DNA of 21,389 bases from Bacteroidaceae bacterium (GCA_900765575.1 CAAFRW010000075.1:1-21389), one strand, 5' to 3'. Counted from the first letter of the stretch, positions 1-7,705 are shown. A program made the numbers and translations. Notes: generated from the sequence alone by a model not told the origin.

Positions 1-543
1 GAGCAGTACTGCCATTACATTGTTTCCCATACGGAATCCCGGGTCTAATAATTCGATGGCTCTCAATACATTACCCGAAGTCATTTTACGGATTTCGTCT
101 CCGCTCATCCTATTGGCCGAACCGGTAAATCCCTCTTTCTTACGTTCGTACATACCCGTTACAACCACCTCTTCAATCTGTTGTGTATCTTCCTTCATCG
201 TTACTTTTAACTTGCCACCTTTGTATTGGATGACTTGTGTCTGCATACCCACAAAAGAGAAGGTTAAGGTCTTTACTTCTTTGCCTGATGCAACGTTGAG
301 GGTAAAGTTACCGTCGATATCGGTAATGCCGTTCACGCTTTTATCATTCGTCGTAATGGATACACCGGGAAGCGGTAATCCTGACTGGTCTACTACGGTT
401 CCGGATATCTCAGTCTTTTGGGCAATCGCATATCCAAAGGACATGAAGAATAGGATAAAGGCGAAGATAGTTCGCTGAGCTATATAAGCCCTGGGGCGAA
501 CTTTGTGCTTCGGTTGGTCTGAGCACGCGTTTTTTCTCTCCAT
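1..543 (-). CDS. SusC/RagA-like TonB-dependent outer-membrane receptor, N-terminal part (cut by window edge)
   Basis: This is the first 181 codons of a leftward gene that runs off the left edge. An ATG at 543-541 opens a frame with no stop to position 1. The product starts with a basic segment and a hydrophobic signal peptide ending near residue 42 (AIAQ). A carboxypeptidase-regulatory-like domain follows at about residues 43-120 (ISGTVVDQSGLPLPGVSI), then a TonB-box-like EEVVVTG and the start of the plug domain, including LDPGFRMGNN, a sequence typical of SusC proteins. SusC proteins are TonB-driven importers of glycans or peptides that work with a SusD lipoprotein; the partner would lie outside the window. 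There is no STN domain, so FecI/FecR-type sigma control is unlikely. The 5' flank holds a candidate invertible promoter (596-941), so expression may be phase-variable. Family certain, substrate unknown. Confidence 0.9.
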   Translation of the reverse strand, partial: MERKNACSDQPKHKVRPRAYIAQRTIFAFILFFMSFGYAIAQKTEISGTVVDQSGLPLPGVSITTNDKSVNGITDIDGNFTLNVASGKEVKTLTFSFVGMQTQVIQYKGGKLKVTMKEDTQQIEEVVVTGMYERKKEGFTGSANRMSGDEIRKMTSGNVLRAIELLDPGFRMGNNVMAVLL

Positions 544-595
544 TCGTTTAAAATTTAGGTGTTAGTAAATAATATTAGGTGAGAATTTGTTGATG

Positions 596-613
596 AAGTA
601 CCGGATGTACTTA
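596..613 (-). repeat. Left inverted repeat of the candidate invertible segment
   Basis: An 18-bp sequence that is the exact reverse complement of 924-941. It lies 53 bp upstream of the SusC-like start codon. On the + strand it reads AAGTAC, CGGAT, GTACTT plus a final A. Identity with its partner stops at both ends. Confidence 0.85.
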
Positions 614-772
614 AGAGTAAAAGCTTAATAAGATTTAAATTCATAGTTCTTTCTTAGTCTTTAAACATACTTCCCAAATGGAATAAAATGTATAAAGTAC
701 ACTTATTTATACTCATTTTTCTATGAATTACTACTTTTTTCCTACCAAAAGTATAATTTATATCATAAAATC

Positions 773-803
773 TTTGGACTATAAAATATCTATCATATCT
801 TTG
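773..803 (+). promoter_or_regulatory. Consensus Bacteroides promoter inside the candidate invertible segment
   Basis: TTTG at 773-776 and TATCTTTG at 796-803 are separated by 19 nt, a full match to the Bacteroides primary sigma-factor pattern. Transcription would start near 810 and run rightward, away from the SusC-like gene. In this direction it meets only a 14-codon reading frame (826-870), the right repeat and a terminator-like hairpin (975-1065). A leftward -7-like element (TACTTTTG, complement of 746-753) also exists in the segment but has no -33 partner, so the SusC-like gene seems to lack a full promoter in the present orientation. Confidence 0.75.
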
Positions 804-825
804 CAGAGGTTAAAATTCTTCAATT

Positions 826-870
826 ATGCAACAATTTAACAAATTGAATGGAGAATACTTATATATATAA
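826..870 (+). other. 14-codon open reading frame on the rightward transcript
   Basis: The ATG at 826 lies about 16 nt after the predicted transcription start and opens a 14-codon frame (MQQFNKLNGEYLYI) ending in TAA at 868-870. A second short frame (MKERDLLIPK) lies at 894-926. Both are too short to judge as genes. They may be chance frames, a leader, or the remains of something formerly driven by this promoter. No function is claimed. Confidence 0.2.
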
Positions 871-923
871 GTAGCAGAAAGAGAGATTATAAAATGAAAG
901 AGAGAGATTTATTGATACCTAAA

Positions 924-941
924 TAAGTACATCCGGTACTT
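924..941 (+). repeat. Right inverted repeat of the candidate invertible segment
   Basis: An 18-bp sequence, TAAGTACATCCGGTACTT, that is the exact reverse complement of 596-613. The asymmetric centre (ATCCG) is inverted relative to the left copy. Outside the 18 bp the flanks differ, as expected for short recombinase sites rather than a duplicated gene fragment. Confidence 0.85.
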
Positions 942-974
942 AAGGCGGGTAAAGATTTTTAATTCAAAGAATTA

Positions 975-1065
975 ATAGCCTGTTCGAATTTGTTGTTGCA
1001 TGTTTTTAAGAAAATCTATGCTATTGAAACAGCGAATTCGAATGGGCTATATTCTTATTTTTTAT
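975..1065 (+). terminator. Terminator-like imperfect hairpin for rightward transcription
   Basis: Arms 975-990 and 1035-1050 pair over 16 positions with two mismatches in the middle (TAGCCTGTTCGAATT against AATTCGAATGGGCTA plus a flanking A-T pair). Inner pairings TGTT/AACA and GCAT/ATGC can extend the stem. The + strand then runs into a T-rich tract (ATTCTTATTTTTTAT). The loop is larger than in a classic terminator. It would stop the transcript of the promoter at 773-803 after about 250 nt. Confidence 0.5.
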
Positions 1066-1493
1066 CCGGGTGAACCCCAAACCTCTTTTTCCTTATTGGT
1101 ATAGGATGCGGACATTTTTAATACTTTAAAAGAATAATCAGTATGAAAAAAGATATTTTCAGCTATGAATCCGTCTTCTTTATGTTTGCCCGCAGTTTGC
1201 GATAATGAGAATGTTTGAGGAGAGGCGATTAACTGCGCTATTTGGCGGATGATTTTGCTTCCATGTGTAGAGTCGCTCTTTTTTTTGACTTTTTTTGTTC
1301 TCTGAAATATAATAAGCAAAAACCATGCCAAAATGTTTCTAAAAAAGCAAACATCTCTATCTTATCCGGAATGCTGTTTTCTCATTTCTTGAAGAAAAAA
1401 GAAACGCTGTAGCAGCTTATTTCTTGAAGCGAATGCATAACTGTACTTAATATCTTGTATATAAAGTTATTGTAGCCTGTTTTTTTAGTTGCT
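1066..1493. other. Intergenic stretch with no convincing gene
   Basis: AT-rich DNA between the terminator-like hairpin and the palindrome array. It contains an 89-codon leftward frame (1331-1062) with a lysine-rich start, no recognisable family and no clear promoter. I see no RNA gene or mobile-element end here. Confidence 0.4.
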
Positions 1494-1594
1494 TTAAAAG
1501 TGTTTCATAGTTAAAAACACTTTGTTTCATGCCTTGAAACACTTTGTTTCGTACTATTGAAACACTCTGTTTCCAAGTATGAAACACTTTTTAT
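1494..1594. repeat. Array of GAAACA-N3-TGTTTC palindromes with 22-23 bp period
   Basis: Three near-identical dyads, AAAACACTTTGTTTC (about 1514-1528), GAAACACTTTGTTTC (1536-1550) and GAAACACTCTGTTTC (1559-1573), are flanked by half-sites: GTGTTTC at about 1501-1507 and GAAACAC at 1581-1587. The AAACAC cores begin at 1515, 1537, 1560 and 1582, about two helical turns apart. Read the other way, the array is four TGTTTC-N7/8-GAAACA dyads joined by CTT or CTC. The period would place all sites on one face of the helix, which suggests cooperative protein binding (operator or partition-like cluster). It is too short and regular for CRISPR. The binding partner is unknown. Confidence 0.7.
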
Positions 1595-1665
1595 ATACAG
1601 AGAAAATTAGTTATATATGTAGGCTGTTTTGAAGACGTAAAAAGAGTTTTTTAAGGAACCTGCAG

Positions 1666-1780
1666 AAATGGCAGGTACCTGACATCTGTCACCGCATGAT
1701 GGATAATAGGATATTATAAGGTTTTGAAGGATAGGGAAATAGGGGTGTGGTGACAGATGTGACAGATGTCAGTGCCATTT
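1666..1780. repeat. 115-bp inverted repeat with tandem TGACAGATG units and T-run
   Basis: Outer arms AAATGGCA (1666-1673) and TGCCATTT (1773-1780) and inner arms CTGACATCTGTCAC (1679-1692) and GTGACAGATGTCAG (1759-1772) pair perfectly over 22 bp, interrupted only by a 5-base bulge on the left arm (GGTAC). The loop is 66 nt. The right side has two direct tandem copies of TGACAGATG (1751-1768), so the left arm can pair in either of two registers. A T-run follows on the + strand, so the structure may act as a terminator for rightward transcription. It may instead be a small dispersed element. Confidence 0.6.
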
Positions 1781-1970
1781 TTTTTTAGTTTTTTGAAATT
1801 GATGGAATTTGCCAAGGTCTCTCTCCCGATAACTCGATGTCTATCGGTTTGCTTCTCTGTATTAAGTTTTGTCTTTCCGGTTGTGCCATCCTAAGGTTCC
1901 CTTTCTATTCACAACTAGCCGGTAATCAATCAGCCCATCTGCATGGCTAAACGAAATGATGAAGGCGGGA

Positions 1971-2011
1971 CAAAAAAATAAAAGCAGCCCCCATGTAATA
2001 GAAGGCTGCTT
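1971..2011 (-). terminator. Rho-independent terminator of the kor operon
   Basis: AAGCAGCC (1982-1989) pairs with GGCTGCTT (2004-2011) around a 14-nt loop. Read leftward, the stem is followed by a T-rich tract (TTATTTTTTTG). It lies 33 bp past the korB stop, the expected position for the end of this operon. Confidence 0.8.
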
Positions 2012-2043
2012 GTTAAATGTGTTGTAGGTAAAATAAGATGTTC

Positions 2044-3048
2044 TTATTTCACTTCCCATGTATCGTTAGTCATAAGCAATTCGCTGAAATTGTGATATTT
2101 CTTTTTTGCTTTTACCTCTTCAATCTGTGCGGAGACGGCGGCTTCGTATGTAGGAGCTTCTACATCTCGGATAACACCCAAAGCGATGGGGAAATCCGGA
2201 CCTTCCATTAACGCGAGCTTGAGTTGCAGGGTGTTGTCGATGCAATGAGCATCGTGGATTAGAATATCTTTCTCTGTGATGCCGTTCTCGCCTAATTTTA
2301 CGACTTTCAAACCAAAACCTTCCTGCATCAGGCCATATTCCTGGTTTTCGCCAAACAACATCGGTTTACCATGTTCCAGATAGATTGCGTTTTTAGCACG
2401 TCCTTCCTTATTATATACGGAGTTGTGTGTGCCGTCGTTGAAAATAACGCAGTTCTGTAAAATTTCACAAACCGAGGCGCCTTTGTGGGCATACGCTGCC
2501 TTCAAGATGTCTACCGTGCCGGTTGCGTCCGTTGCTACCGCGCGGGCGAAGAAGTTTCCACGGGCTCCGAAACAAAGTTCTGCCGGATGGAACGGGTCTT
2601 CTACAGTTCCGTAAGGAGACGACTTGCTGACGAATCCACGTGGGGAAGTCGGAGAATATTGTCCTTTGGTTAATCCGTAGATACGGTTGTTGAGTAGAAT
2701 CATATTCATATCCACATTACGACGTACGGCATGGATGAAATGATTTCCTCCGATGGCTAATCCGTCGCCATCGCCTGAAATTTGCCAAATGGTGAGATTC
2801 GGATTGGCTACTTTGGCTCCTGTACTGATGGAAGCGGCCCGTCCGTGAATGGTTTGCATCGCGTACGTGTTCATATAATAAGGTAAGCGGCTGGAACAAC
2901 CGATACCGGATATGACTGCTGTTTCCCATGGAGCTACACCAATTTCGGCCATGGCCTTGTGCAGTGAAGCCAGGAAGAAATGGTCACCGCAACCCGGACA
3001 CCAACGCGGTTGTCCTTTTTTATAATCTTTAGCTGTAAATTCGCTCAT
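2044..3048 (-). CDS. korB: 2-oxoacid:ferredoxin oxidoreductase, beta subunit (KorB-type)
   Basis: A 334-residue thiamine-diphosphate-binding subunit. With KorA it oxidatively decarboxylates a 2-oxoacid, probably 2-oxoglutarate, to the acyl-CoA while reducing ferredoxin; in anaerobes the reverse reaction can fix CO2 in the reductive TCA branch. Visible signatures are the cysteine motif WCPGCGDHFF at residues 16-25, a further conserved Cys in GIGCSSR near 51, the ThDP/Mg motif GDGDGLAIGGNHF near 92-104 with LLNNRIYGLTKGQYSPTSPRG just after, and another Cys pair in CEILQNC. These cysteines are those expected to hold the single [4Fe-4S] cluster of this subunit type. It lies 25 bp downstream of korA in the same operon and is followed by a terminator. 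Substrate choice between 2-oxoglutarate and related oxoacids is inferred from family resemblance. Confidence 0.92.
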   Translation of the reverse strand: MSEFTAKDYKKGQPRWCPGCGDHFFLASLHKAMAEIGVAPWETAVISGIGCSSRLPYYMNTYAMQTIHGRAASISTGAKVANPNLTIWQISGDGDGLAIGGNHFIHAVRRNVDMNMILLNNRIYGLTKGQYSPTSPRGFVSKSSPYGTVEDPFHPAELCFGARGNFFARAVATDATGTVDILKAAYAHKGASVCEILQNCVIFNDGTHNSVYNKEGRAKNAIYLEHGKPMLFGENQEYGLMQEGFGLKVVKLGENGITEKDILIHDAHCIDNTLQLKLALMEGPDFPIALGVIRDVEAPTYEAAVSAQIEEVKAKKKYHNFSELLMTNDTWEVK

Positions 3049-3073
3049 GATAGTTTCTTTTTAAAAATAGCAT

Positions 3074-4921
3074 TTACTTGTTGATAATCTCGGTGAAAGC
3101 GGCAACCAATTCGCTTACTACAAACGGCTGGCCTTTTACTTCATTGTATTGGTATGGAACAAATCCGTCGACTTTCATACGCAGATAACCTGCGAATTGG
3201 CCTAAGTTCTGTTCGGCTACCACTACCTTCTTGTATCGGTTCAATACTTCAGCGGTATTCTTTGGTAATGGATTGATGTAGCTGAAATGAGCCAATGCTA
3301 CTTTCTTTCCTGCTTTATTCAGCTCTTCCATAGCGCTGTACAAGTGGCCGTAAGTTCCTCCGAAACCAACAATCAACAGGTCGGCGTCGTCGGCGCATCC
3401 TTCAACTGTAATGTCCGGTACAGGTATCTTTGCTACTTTTTCCGCTCTCAAGCGGCACATTAAATTGTGGTTCTCCGGATTGGTAGAGATAGCGCCGGTA
3501 TTGCTGTCTTTCTCCAAACCTCCCAAGATGTGCATGTATCCTTCTGTTCCCGGAATAGCCCAATAGCGGACGCCCGTTTCCGGATTGCGGCGATAAGGAG
3601 TATAATTGTCCTTCATCTCCGGTGTTACGTATGGAGGATTGATGGATGGATAGTCTTCCAGTTTAGGAAGTTTCCATGCTCCGGAACCGTTTGCGATAAA
3701 TCCGTCTGTCAGTAAGATGACAGGAGTCATGTGTTCCAACGCCATTTTTGAAGCTATATACGCGGCATCGAAGCAATGGGTAGGAGAGGAAGCTGCAATA
3801 ACCGGCATCGGACTTTCTCCGTTACGTCCGAAAAGTGCCTGTAACAAGTCGGTTTGTTCCGATTTGGTAGGTAGGCCTGTAGAAGGTCCGCCACGCTGAA
3901 CGTTCAAAATAACTAAAGGAAGTTCGGTAATGATAGCCAGATTCATGGCTTCTGATTTCAGGCAAACGCCCGGACCTGAAGTGGATGTAACGGCTAACGC
4001 ACCGGCAAATGAGGCTCCGATACTTGAAGCGCAACCAGAAATTTCATCTTCGCATTGTACAGTGGTAACGCCCAAAGATTTATGTTTGGACAGTTCGTGC
4101 AATACGTCCGTTGCGGGGGTGATAGGATAAGAACCGAGGAACAGTTTTAATCCGGCTTTCTCGGCTGCGGCGATAAAACCGTAAGCGGTAGCTTTGTTTC
4201 CGGTGATATCCATGTATCTTCCGGGAACTTTGGTCTTGCTTTCTATTCTATACGTGTTGGCTACGTTGGCATGTGTATTGTGTCCGTAATCGTAACCGGC
4301 ATGAATGACTTTAATATTCGCTTCTGCTATTTCCGGCTTCTTCGCAAACTTTTCGTGGATGAAATCTTCCGCAATCTTCAAGTCGCGATTAAATAACCAG
4401 CAAACAAGGCCTACGGCAAACATGTTGCGGCATTTAAGCATCGATTTGTTATCCATTCCGGTATCGGCCAGACAATCTTTTACCATTTGTGAAATAGGAG
4501 CGGCGATGACGTCTTGCTTGATGCCCATTTCTTCGATAGGATTATCTGTTTTGAATTCGGCTTTGCTTAAGTCGCTGGCTTCGAAAGCATTGGTGTCGAT
4601 GATAATGCAAGCTGTCGGCTTGGCGAATTTGTATTGGGTTTTCAATGCCGCGGCATTCATTGCTACCAGCACATCGCATTGATCGCCGGGAGTGTACACT
4701 TTGGTTGCTCCAATACTGACTTGAAAACCGGATACGCCTGTGAGTGAACCTTGCGGGGCACGGATATCCGCCGGATAATCGGGGAATGTACTGATGTCAT
4801 TGCCCACTGTAGCTGAAACCGTTGAGAAGATATTTCCTGCCAATTGCATTCCGTCGCCGGAGTCACCGGAGAAACGGACAACGACTTTCTCTAACTCTTT
4901 TACTTCCATCTTGTCTGCCAT
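3074..4921 (-). CDS. korA: 2-oxoacid:ferredoxin oxidoreductase, alpha subunit with fused gamma domain (KorA-type)
   Basis: A 615-residue cytoplasmic protein and the first gene of the korA-korB operon. The N-terminal gamma-type domain (about residues 10-195) opens with RFSGDSGDGMQLAGN, and contains FPDYPADIRAPQG, typical of this fusion. The alpha (pyrimidine-binding) domain spans about 240-430, with GSYPITPATDVLHEL, QCEDEISG, TSTSGPG and QRGGPSTGLPTKSEQ. The C-terminal domain contains VGFGGTYGHL and EQNLGQFAGYLR. The gamma-alpha fusion and length match the usual Bacteroidetes KorA. The ATG at 4921 is preceded by a promoter (4962-4993) that leaves a leader of about 35 nt. Family assignment is firm. 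The specific substrate (2-oxoglutarate rather than a branched 2-oxoacid) is inferred. Confidence 0.92.
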   Translation of the reverse strand: MADKMEVKELEKVVVRFSGDSGDGMQLAGNIFSTVSATVGNDISTFPDYPADIRAPQGSLTGVSGFQVSIGATKVYTPGDQCDVLVAMNAAALKTQYKFAKPTACIIIDTNAFEASDLSKAEFKTDNPIEEMGIKQDVIAAPISQMVKDCLADTGMDNKSMLKCRNMFAVGLVCWLFNRDLKIAEDFIHEKFAKKPEIAEANIKVIHAGYDYGHNTHANVANTYRIESKTKVPGRYMDITGNKATAYGFIAAAEKAGLKLFLGSYPITPATDVLHELSKHKSLGVTTVQCEDEISGCASSIGASFAGALAVTSTSGPGVCLKSEAMNLAIITELPLVILNVQRGGPSTGLPTKSEQTDLLQALFGRNGESPMPVIAASSPTHCFDAAYIASKMALEHMTPVILLTDGFIANGSGAWKLPKLEDYPSINPPYVTPEMKDNYTPYRRNPETGVRYWAIPGTEGYMHILGGLEKDSNTGAISTNPENHNLMCRLRAEKVAKIPVPDITVEGCADDADLLIVGFGGTYGHLYSAMEELNKAGKKVALAHFSYINPLPKNTAEVLNRYKKVVVAEQNLGQFAGYLRMKVDGFVPYQYNEVKGQPFVVSELVAAFTEIINK

Positions 4922-4961
4922 GTTATGCTATATTAAAATATAAAATAGGTAATAGTGCTTG

Positions 4962-4993
4962 CAAAGGTCGTAAAAGTTATGGGAGAAAACAAA
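4962..4993 (-). promoter_or_regulatory. Promoter of the korA-korB operon
   Basis: Read leftward, TTTG (4993-4990), a 20-nt spacer, then GACCTTTG (4969-4962), one base off the Bacteroides TAnnTTTG element. Spacing and distance to the korA start (about 40 bp) fit. Confidence 0.65.
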
Positions 4994-5020
4994 GAAAACG
5001 GCTATAAATTATAGCATTTA

Positions 5021-5056
5021 GTAAGAAAAAGAAATAGAGCCCTTTTGGGGCTCTAT
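5021..5056 (-). terminator. Rho-independent terminator after the outer-membrane receptor gene
   Basis: ATAGAGCCC (5034-5042) pairs with GGGCTCTAT (5048-5056) around a 5-nt loop. Leftward, the stem runs into TTTCTTTTTC. A weaker T-rich tract lies on the other side, so it may work in both directions. It lies 160 bp past the stop of the leftward receptor gene. The rest of 4922-5215 shows only the korA promoter. Confidence 0.75.
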
Positions 5057-5215
5057 CTGTCTTTTGTGTTAAGTATTTAATTAATATGAATGGTTCTGTT
5101 AGCTTATTATTATTGATTTGTGGTTTGTGTTGTCTTCTTGGTTGACATATCGTTAATTTTTGCTGATTTTAGTAAGATTCCTTTTGAAAGAATATTTACC
5201 GTTTATGCATAATGA

Positions 5216-7705
5216 TTAGTCGTCCATCTCGTCTTGAAACATCATGTTGTCATTTCCGCCATTGTCGCGCTTCTTGCTTTTAAAAGGTTTGGCGCGCATG
5301 TTTCCGAAGCTGTAAGTCAGGGTAAAACCAATTTTCCGTCCGCCTCTCCAGTTTTTAGCGTCCTGCTCAAAACCTGTGCCCGAAGTGATGGTATGCCATT
5401 TACGAGAATCCAATAAATCACGGGCATTGATGCTCAGGCTTAATTTTCTGTTGAAGAAAGACTTGCGCAGTCCTGCATCTAGCGTGTAGTTCGCTTTTCG
5501 GTATCCTTGTGCTACCACTTTTTTTGCGTTATAGTTTCCGGTGAGCTGTAAAGAAACCGAATAAGGAAGCATGACGTTGGCAATCATTTTGGCATTCCAG
5601 GAGAAGTCTTTGTCTTCTTCGCCTGTAATAGGGTCTGTTACTCCTTCCATTTTGTAGCTGAATCCGTCGAGCTTATAATAGAAGCAGTTTACGGTGGTGG
5701 TTAAATCCAGTACATTATTAAATAGTTTGTTTTTAACGACCACTTCCACACCTGCCGATTGCGACTTGGCTACATTCTCAGAGGTAGAATACATGACGTC
5801 TCCCTGTAGGTAGCTGATTCGTTCGATGACATCATCGGTAGTCCGATAGTAACCGGAGAATGAAAGCATGTGATTTTCCCAGTTTTTCAGGTAGTTCAGC
5901 TCGAATGCGTTAGAGTATTGCGGGGTTAGTTCCGGATTACCGAAAGAAATGTTCGTGGCGTCCGTAATGTTTCTGAACGGATTGAGTTGTCCTCCCCACG
6001 GACGTGAAATACGGCGGGTGTAGTTGATTTGCAACTCATTGTTGTTAGGAAGAGCATAAGAAAGAAATACACTGGGGAATAAACTGAAATAGTCGTCTTT
6101 ATAAGGTGTAACGTTGCTCTTTATTTCTCCAAACGCTAAAGAACGGGTATTGATTTTAGAATATTCTCCCCGTAATCCGGCTTGGTAACCCAATTGATTC
6201 CAACGACCTCCGTAAGTGAAATAGAGTGCGTGGATATCTTGATTGTAATAGAAATGGTTATATAACTGCTCATCTAAAGTCATGTCCGAAGCGGTCGTAC
6301 CTGCATACGTTTCTACCGGACTGTTTTCGCGCGAAAGAGTTCCTTTATATCCGGCTTCTATTTTAGTATTCTTATTGAGCTGATTCACATAATCCAACTG
6401 GACTTCCCAATTCTTATGATGTGCGTTGCTTTGTTGCTGTTGATAAATAGATTCCGATTCTTTTGTATCGTCTGTATAGTCGGTAATTTGGTCGTAGATA
6501 CCAGTGTTGTCCATTTTGAAACGGCTATGTGAAATGGTGAAATCGATATTGCTCCCTTCTGAGAAGTCGTGTTTGTAGCCGAAATCGAAGTTCATCATAT
6601 TCATGTCGTTGTCGCTTTTTGTGGTGCGCAAACGTTTAAAGTTGAGAACGTTGCTGTTTAATGCCCCCGATGTGTAACGTATGGTACTGTTTCCGTTGCG
6701 GTCGCCGAACATACCCATGCCATTGAGTGAAAGGTGGTCTTTTCGTGTTACATGCCAAGTAGCTCCCATGCGGGTGAATAAATTTCCTCCGTCGTTGTCG
6801 CTCTCTGTATTTTGATTCAAAAACGTGTTGTTGGTTGTGTTATTACGGTAAGAGTAGCCTCCTCCTTCACTTTTTCTTTTCCGGTAACCGATATTGGCAT
6901 AAGCATCTAATTTGCCGCTACTGTAATTGATGTTTCCGCTGGTATTGCCTCCTCCCTGTGTATCGTAACCGGCTTGTACGCTACCGTAATATCCGGCTTT
7001 TCGGTCTTCTTTCAGGATAATATTGATGATACCCGCTGTACCTTCCGGACTGAATCTGGCAGACGGGTTGGTAATAACCTCTATTTTTTCGATGCTCTCA
7101 GCCGGCATTTGCTCCAGAATCTCGCCCCGGTTGTCTGCCGATAAACCGGAGGCTTTACCATTAATCCATACTGTCACACTAGAACTGCCGCGGAGAGATA
7201 CTTCTCCTTCGTTGTCTACCTCTACAGATGGAATGTTGGTTAATACATCGCTGGCAGAACCTCCTGTGGAAGCTATGTTTTGGTCTACATTAAAGACTTT
7301 CTTGTCTATTTCAAACTTCATTTGCGATTTTTGAGCGACCACTTCCACTTCATTCATTACTTTGGAATCCTCGGACAGAGCAATCGGCTTTAGGCGAAGA
7401 GTTTTGTTTTTTGATGTAATGGCAATCGGACGTGTAAGAGTACTGTATCCGATAAATGAGATGGATAGCGTATAATTTCCTTCTGCAATGTTGCTTATAA
7501 CGAATGTTCCCGAAGGGTCTGTAATGGTACCTTTTATGATTTGTCCATTTGTGGCGGAACTGATACTGACGTTAGCAAATTCAATTGCTTCTTTTGTTTG
7601 TGCATCGATGATTTTTCCTCTAATGATGCCTGTGGCTTCGTCAACAGCTAAAGTTGGTGAGATTGTGAAAAACAAAAGTATTAAGAAATAGTAGATTCTT
7701 TTCAT
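5216..7705 (-). CDS. Outer-membrane beta-barrel (TonB-dependent receptor-like) protein
   Basis: An 829-residue protein. A signal peptide (residues 1-20, ending SPTLA) is followed by a carboxypeptidase-regulatory-like domain at about 24-105 (GIIRGKIIDAQTKEAIEFANV), a plug domain at about 130-235 (VLTNIPSVEVDNEGEVSLRG, IEKIEVITNPSARFSPEGTA, GIINIILK) and a long beta-barrel of the OMP_b-brl_3 type ending in IGFTLTYSF. About 25 polar, acidic residues follow the last barrel strand (ending FQDEMDD), common in this family. Such proteins are probably TonB-dependent importers, but unlike SusC they have no SusD partner, and none is present here. The gene stands alone with its own terminator. No clear promoter was found in the 139 bp upstream. 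The substrate cannot be inferred. Confidence 0.88.
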   Translation of the reverse strand: MKRIYYFLILLFFTISPTLAVDEATGIIRGKIIDAQTKEAIEFANVSISSATNGQIIKGTITDPSGTFVISNIAEGNYTLSISFIGYSTLTRPIAITSKNKTLRLKPIALSEDSKVMNEVEVVAQKSQMKFEIDKKVFNVDQNIASTGGSASDVLTNIPSVEVDNEGEVSLRGSSSVTVWINGKASGLSADNRGEILEQMPAESIEKIEVITNPSARFSPEGTAGIINIILKEDRKAGYYGSVQAGYDTQGGGNTSGNINYSSGKLDAYANIGYRKRKSEGGGYSYRNNTTNNTFLNQNTESDNDGGNLFTRMGATWHVTRKDHLSLNGMGMFGDRNGNSTIRYTSGALNSNVLNFKRLRTTKSDNDMNMMNFDFGYKHDFSEGSNIDFTISHSRFKMDNTGIYDQITDYTDDTKESESIYQQQQSNAHHKNWEVQLDYVNQLNKNTKIEAGYKGTLSRENSPVETYAGTTASDMTLDEQLYNHFYYNQDIHALYFTYGGRWNQLGYQAGLRGEYSKINTRSLAFGEIKSNVTPYKDDYFSLFPSVFLSYALPNNNELQINYTRRISRPWGGQLNPFRNITDATNISFGNPELTPQYSNAFELNYLKNWENHMLSFSGYYRTTDDVIERISYLQGDVMYSTSENVAKSQSAGVEVVVKNKLFNNVLDLTTTVNCFYYKLDGFSYKMEGVTDPITGEEDKDFSWNAKMIANVMLPYSVSLQLTGNYNAKKVVAQGYRKANYTLDAGLRKSFFNRKLSLSINARDLLDSRKWHTITSGTGFEQDAKNWRGGRKIGFTLTYSFGNMRAKPFKSKKRDNGGNDNMMFQDEMDD

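Larger units (their letters stand above)
596..941. promoter_or_regulatory. Candidate invertible promoter segment upstream of the leftward SusC-like gene
   Basis: The segment is bounded by two perfect 18-bp inverted copies of TAAGTACATCCGGTACTT. Each copy is a near-dyad: arms AAGTAC and GTACTT around a 5-base asymmetric centre (ATCCG or CGGAT), as expected for a site-specific recombination site. The centres are in opposite orientation, so recombination would invert the 310 bp between them. Inside is a consensus Bacteroides promoter (773-803) that now reads rightward, away from the SusC-like gene at 543. After inversion its -7 element would fall near 734-741 and read into that gene, leaving a leader of about 185 nt. 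No recombinase gene lies in the window, so the enzyme would act in trans. Repeats and promoter are seen directly; inversion is inferred by analogy with phase-variable surface-protein promoters in Bacteroides. Confidence 0.75.

Noticed and set aside
20..478. 152-codon rightward frame
   Set aside because: Antisense shadow of the SusC-like N-terminus, which has clear family motifs on the other strand.
596..941. Insertion-sequence or MITE ends
   Set aside because: The 18-bp inverted repeats have no flanking target-site duplication, no transposase fragment lies between them, and each is an internal dyad with an asymmetric centre, which fits recombination sites better.
1062..1331. 89-codon leftward open frame in the left intergenic region
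   Set aside because: Lysine-rich, low-complexity start, no recognisable family, no clear promoter. It could be real but cannot be supported.
1494..1594. CRISPR array
   Set aside because: The repeated unit is about 15 bp with 7-8 bp between units and is itself palindromic; spacers are far too short and no cas gene is present.
1862..2059. 65-codon leftward frame at the korB end
   Set aside because: It overlaps the korB stop and runs through the kor terminator hairpin, so it is most likely a chance frame.
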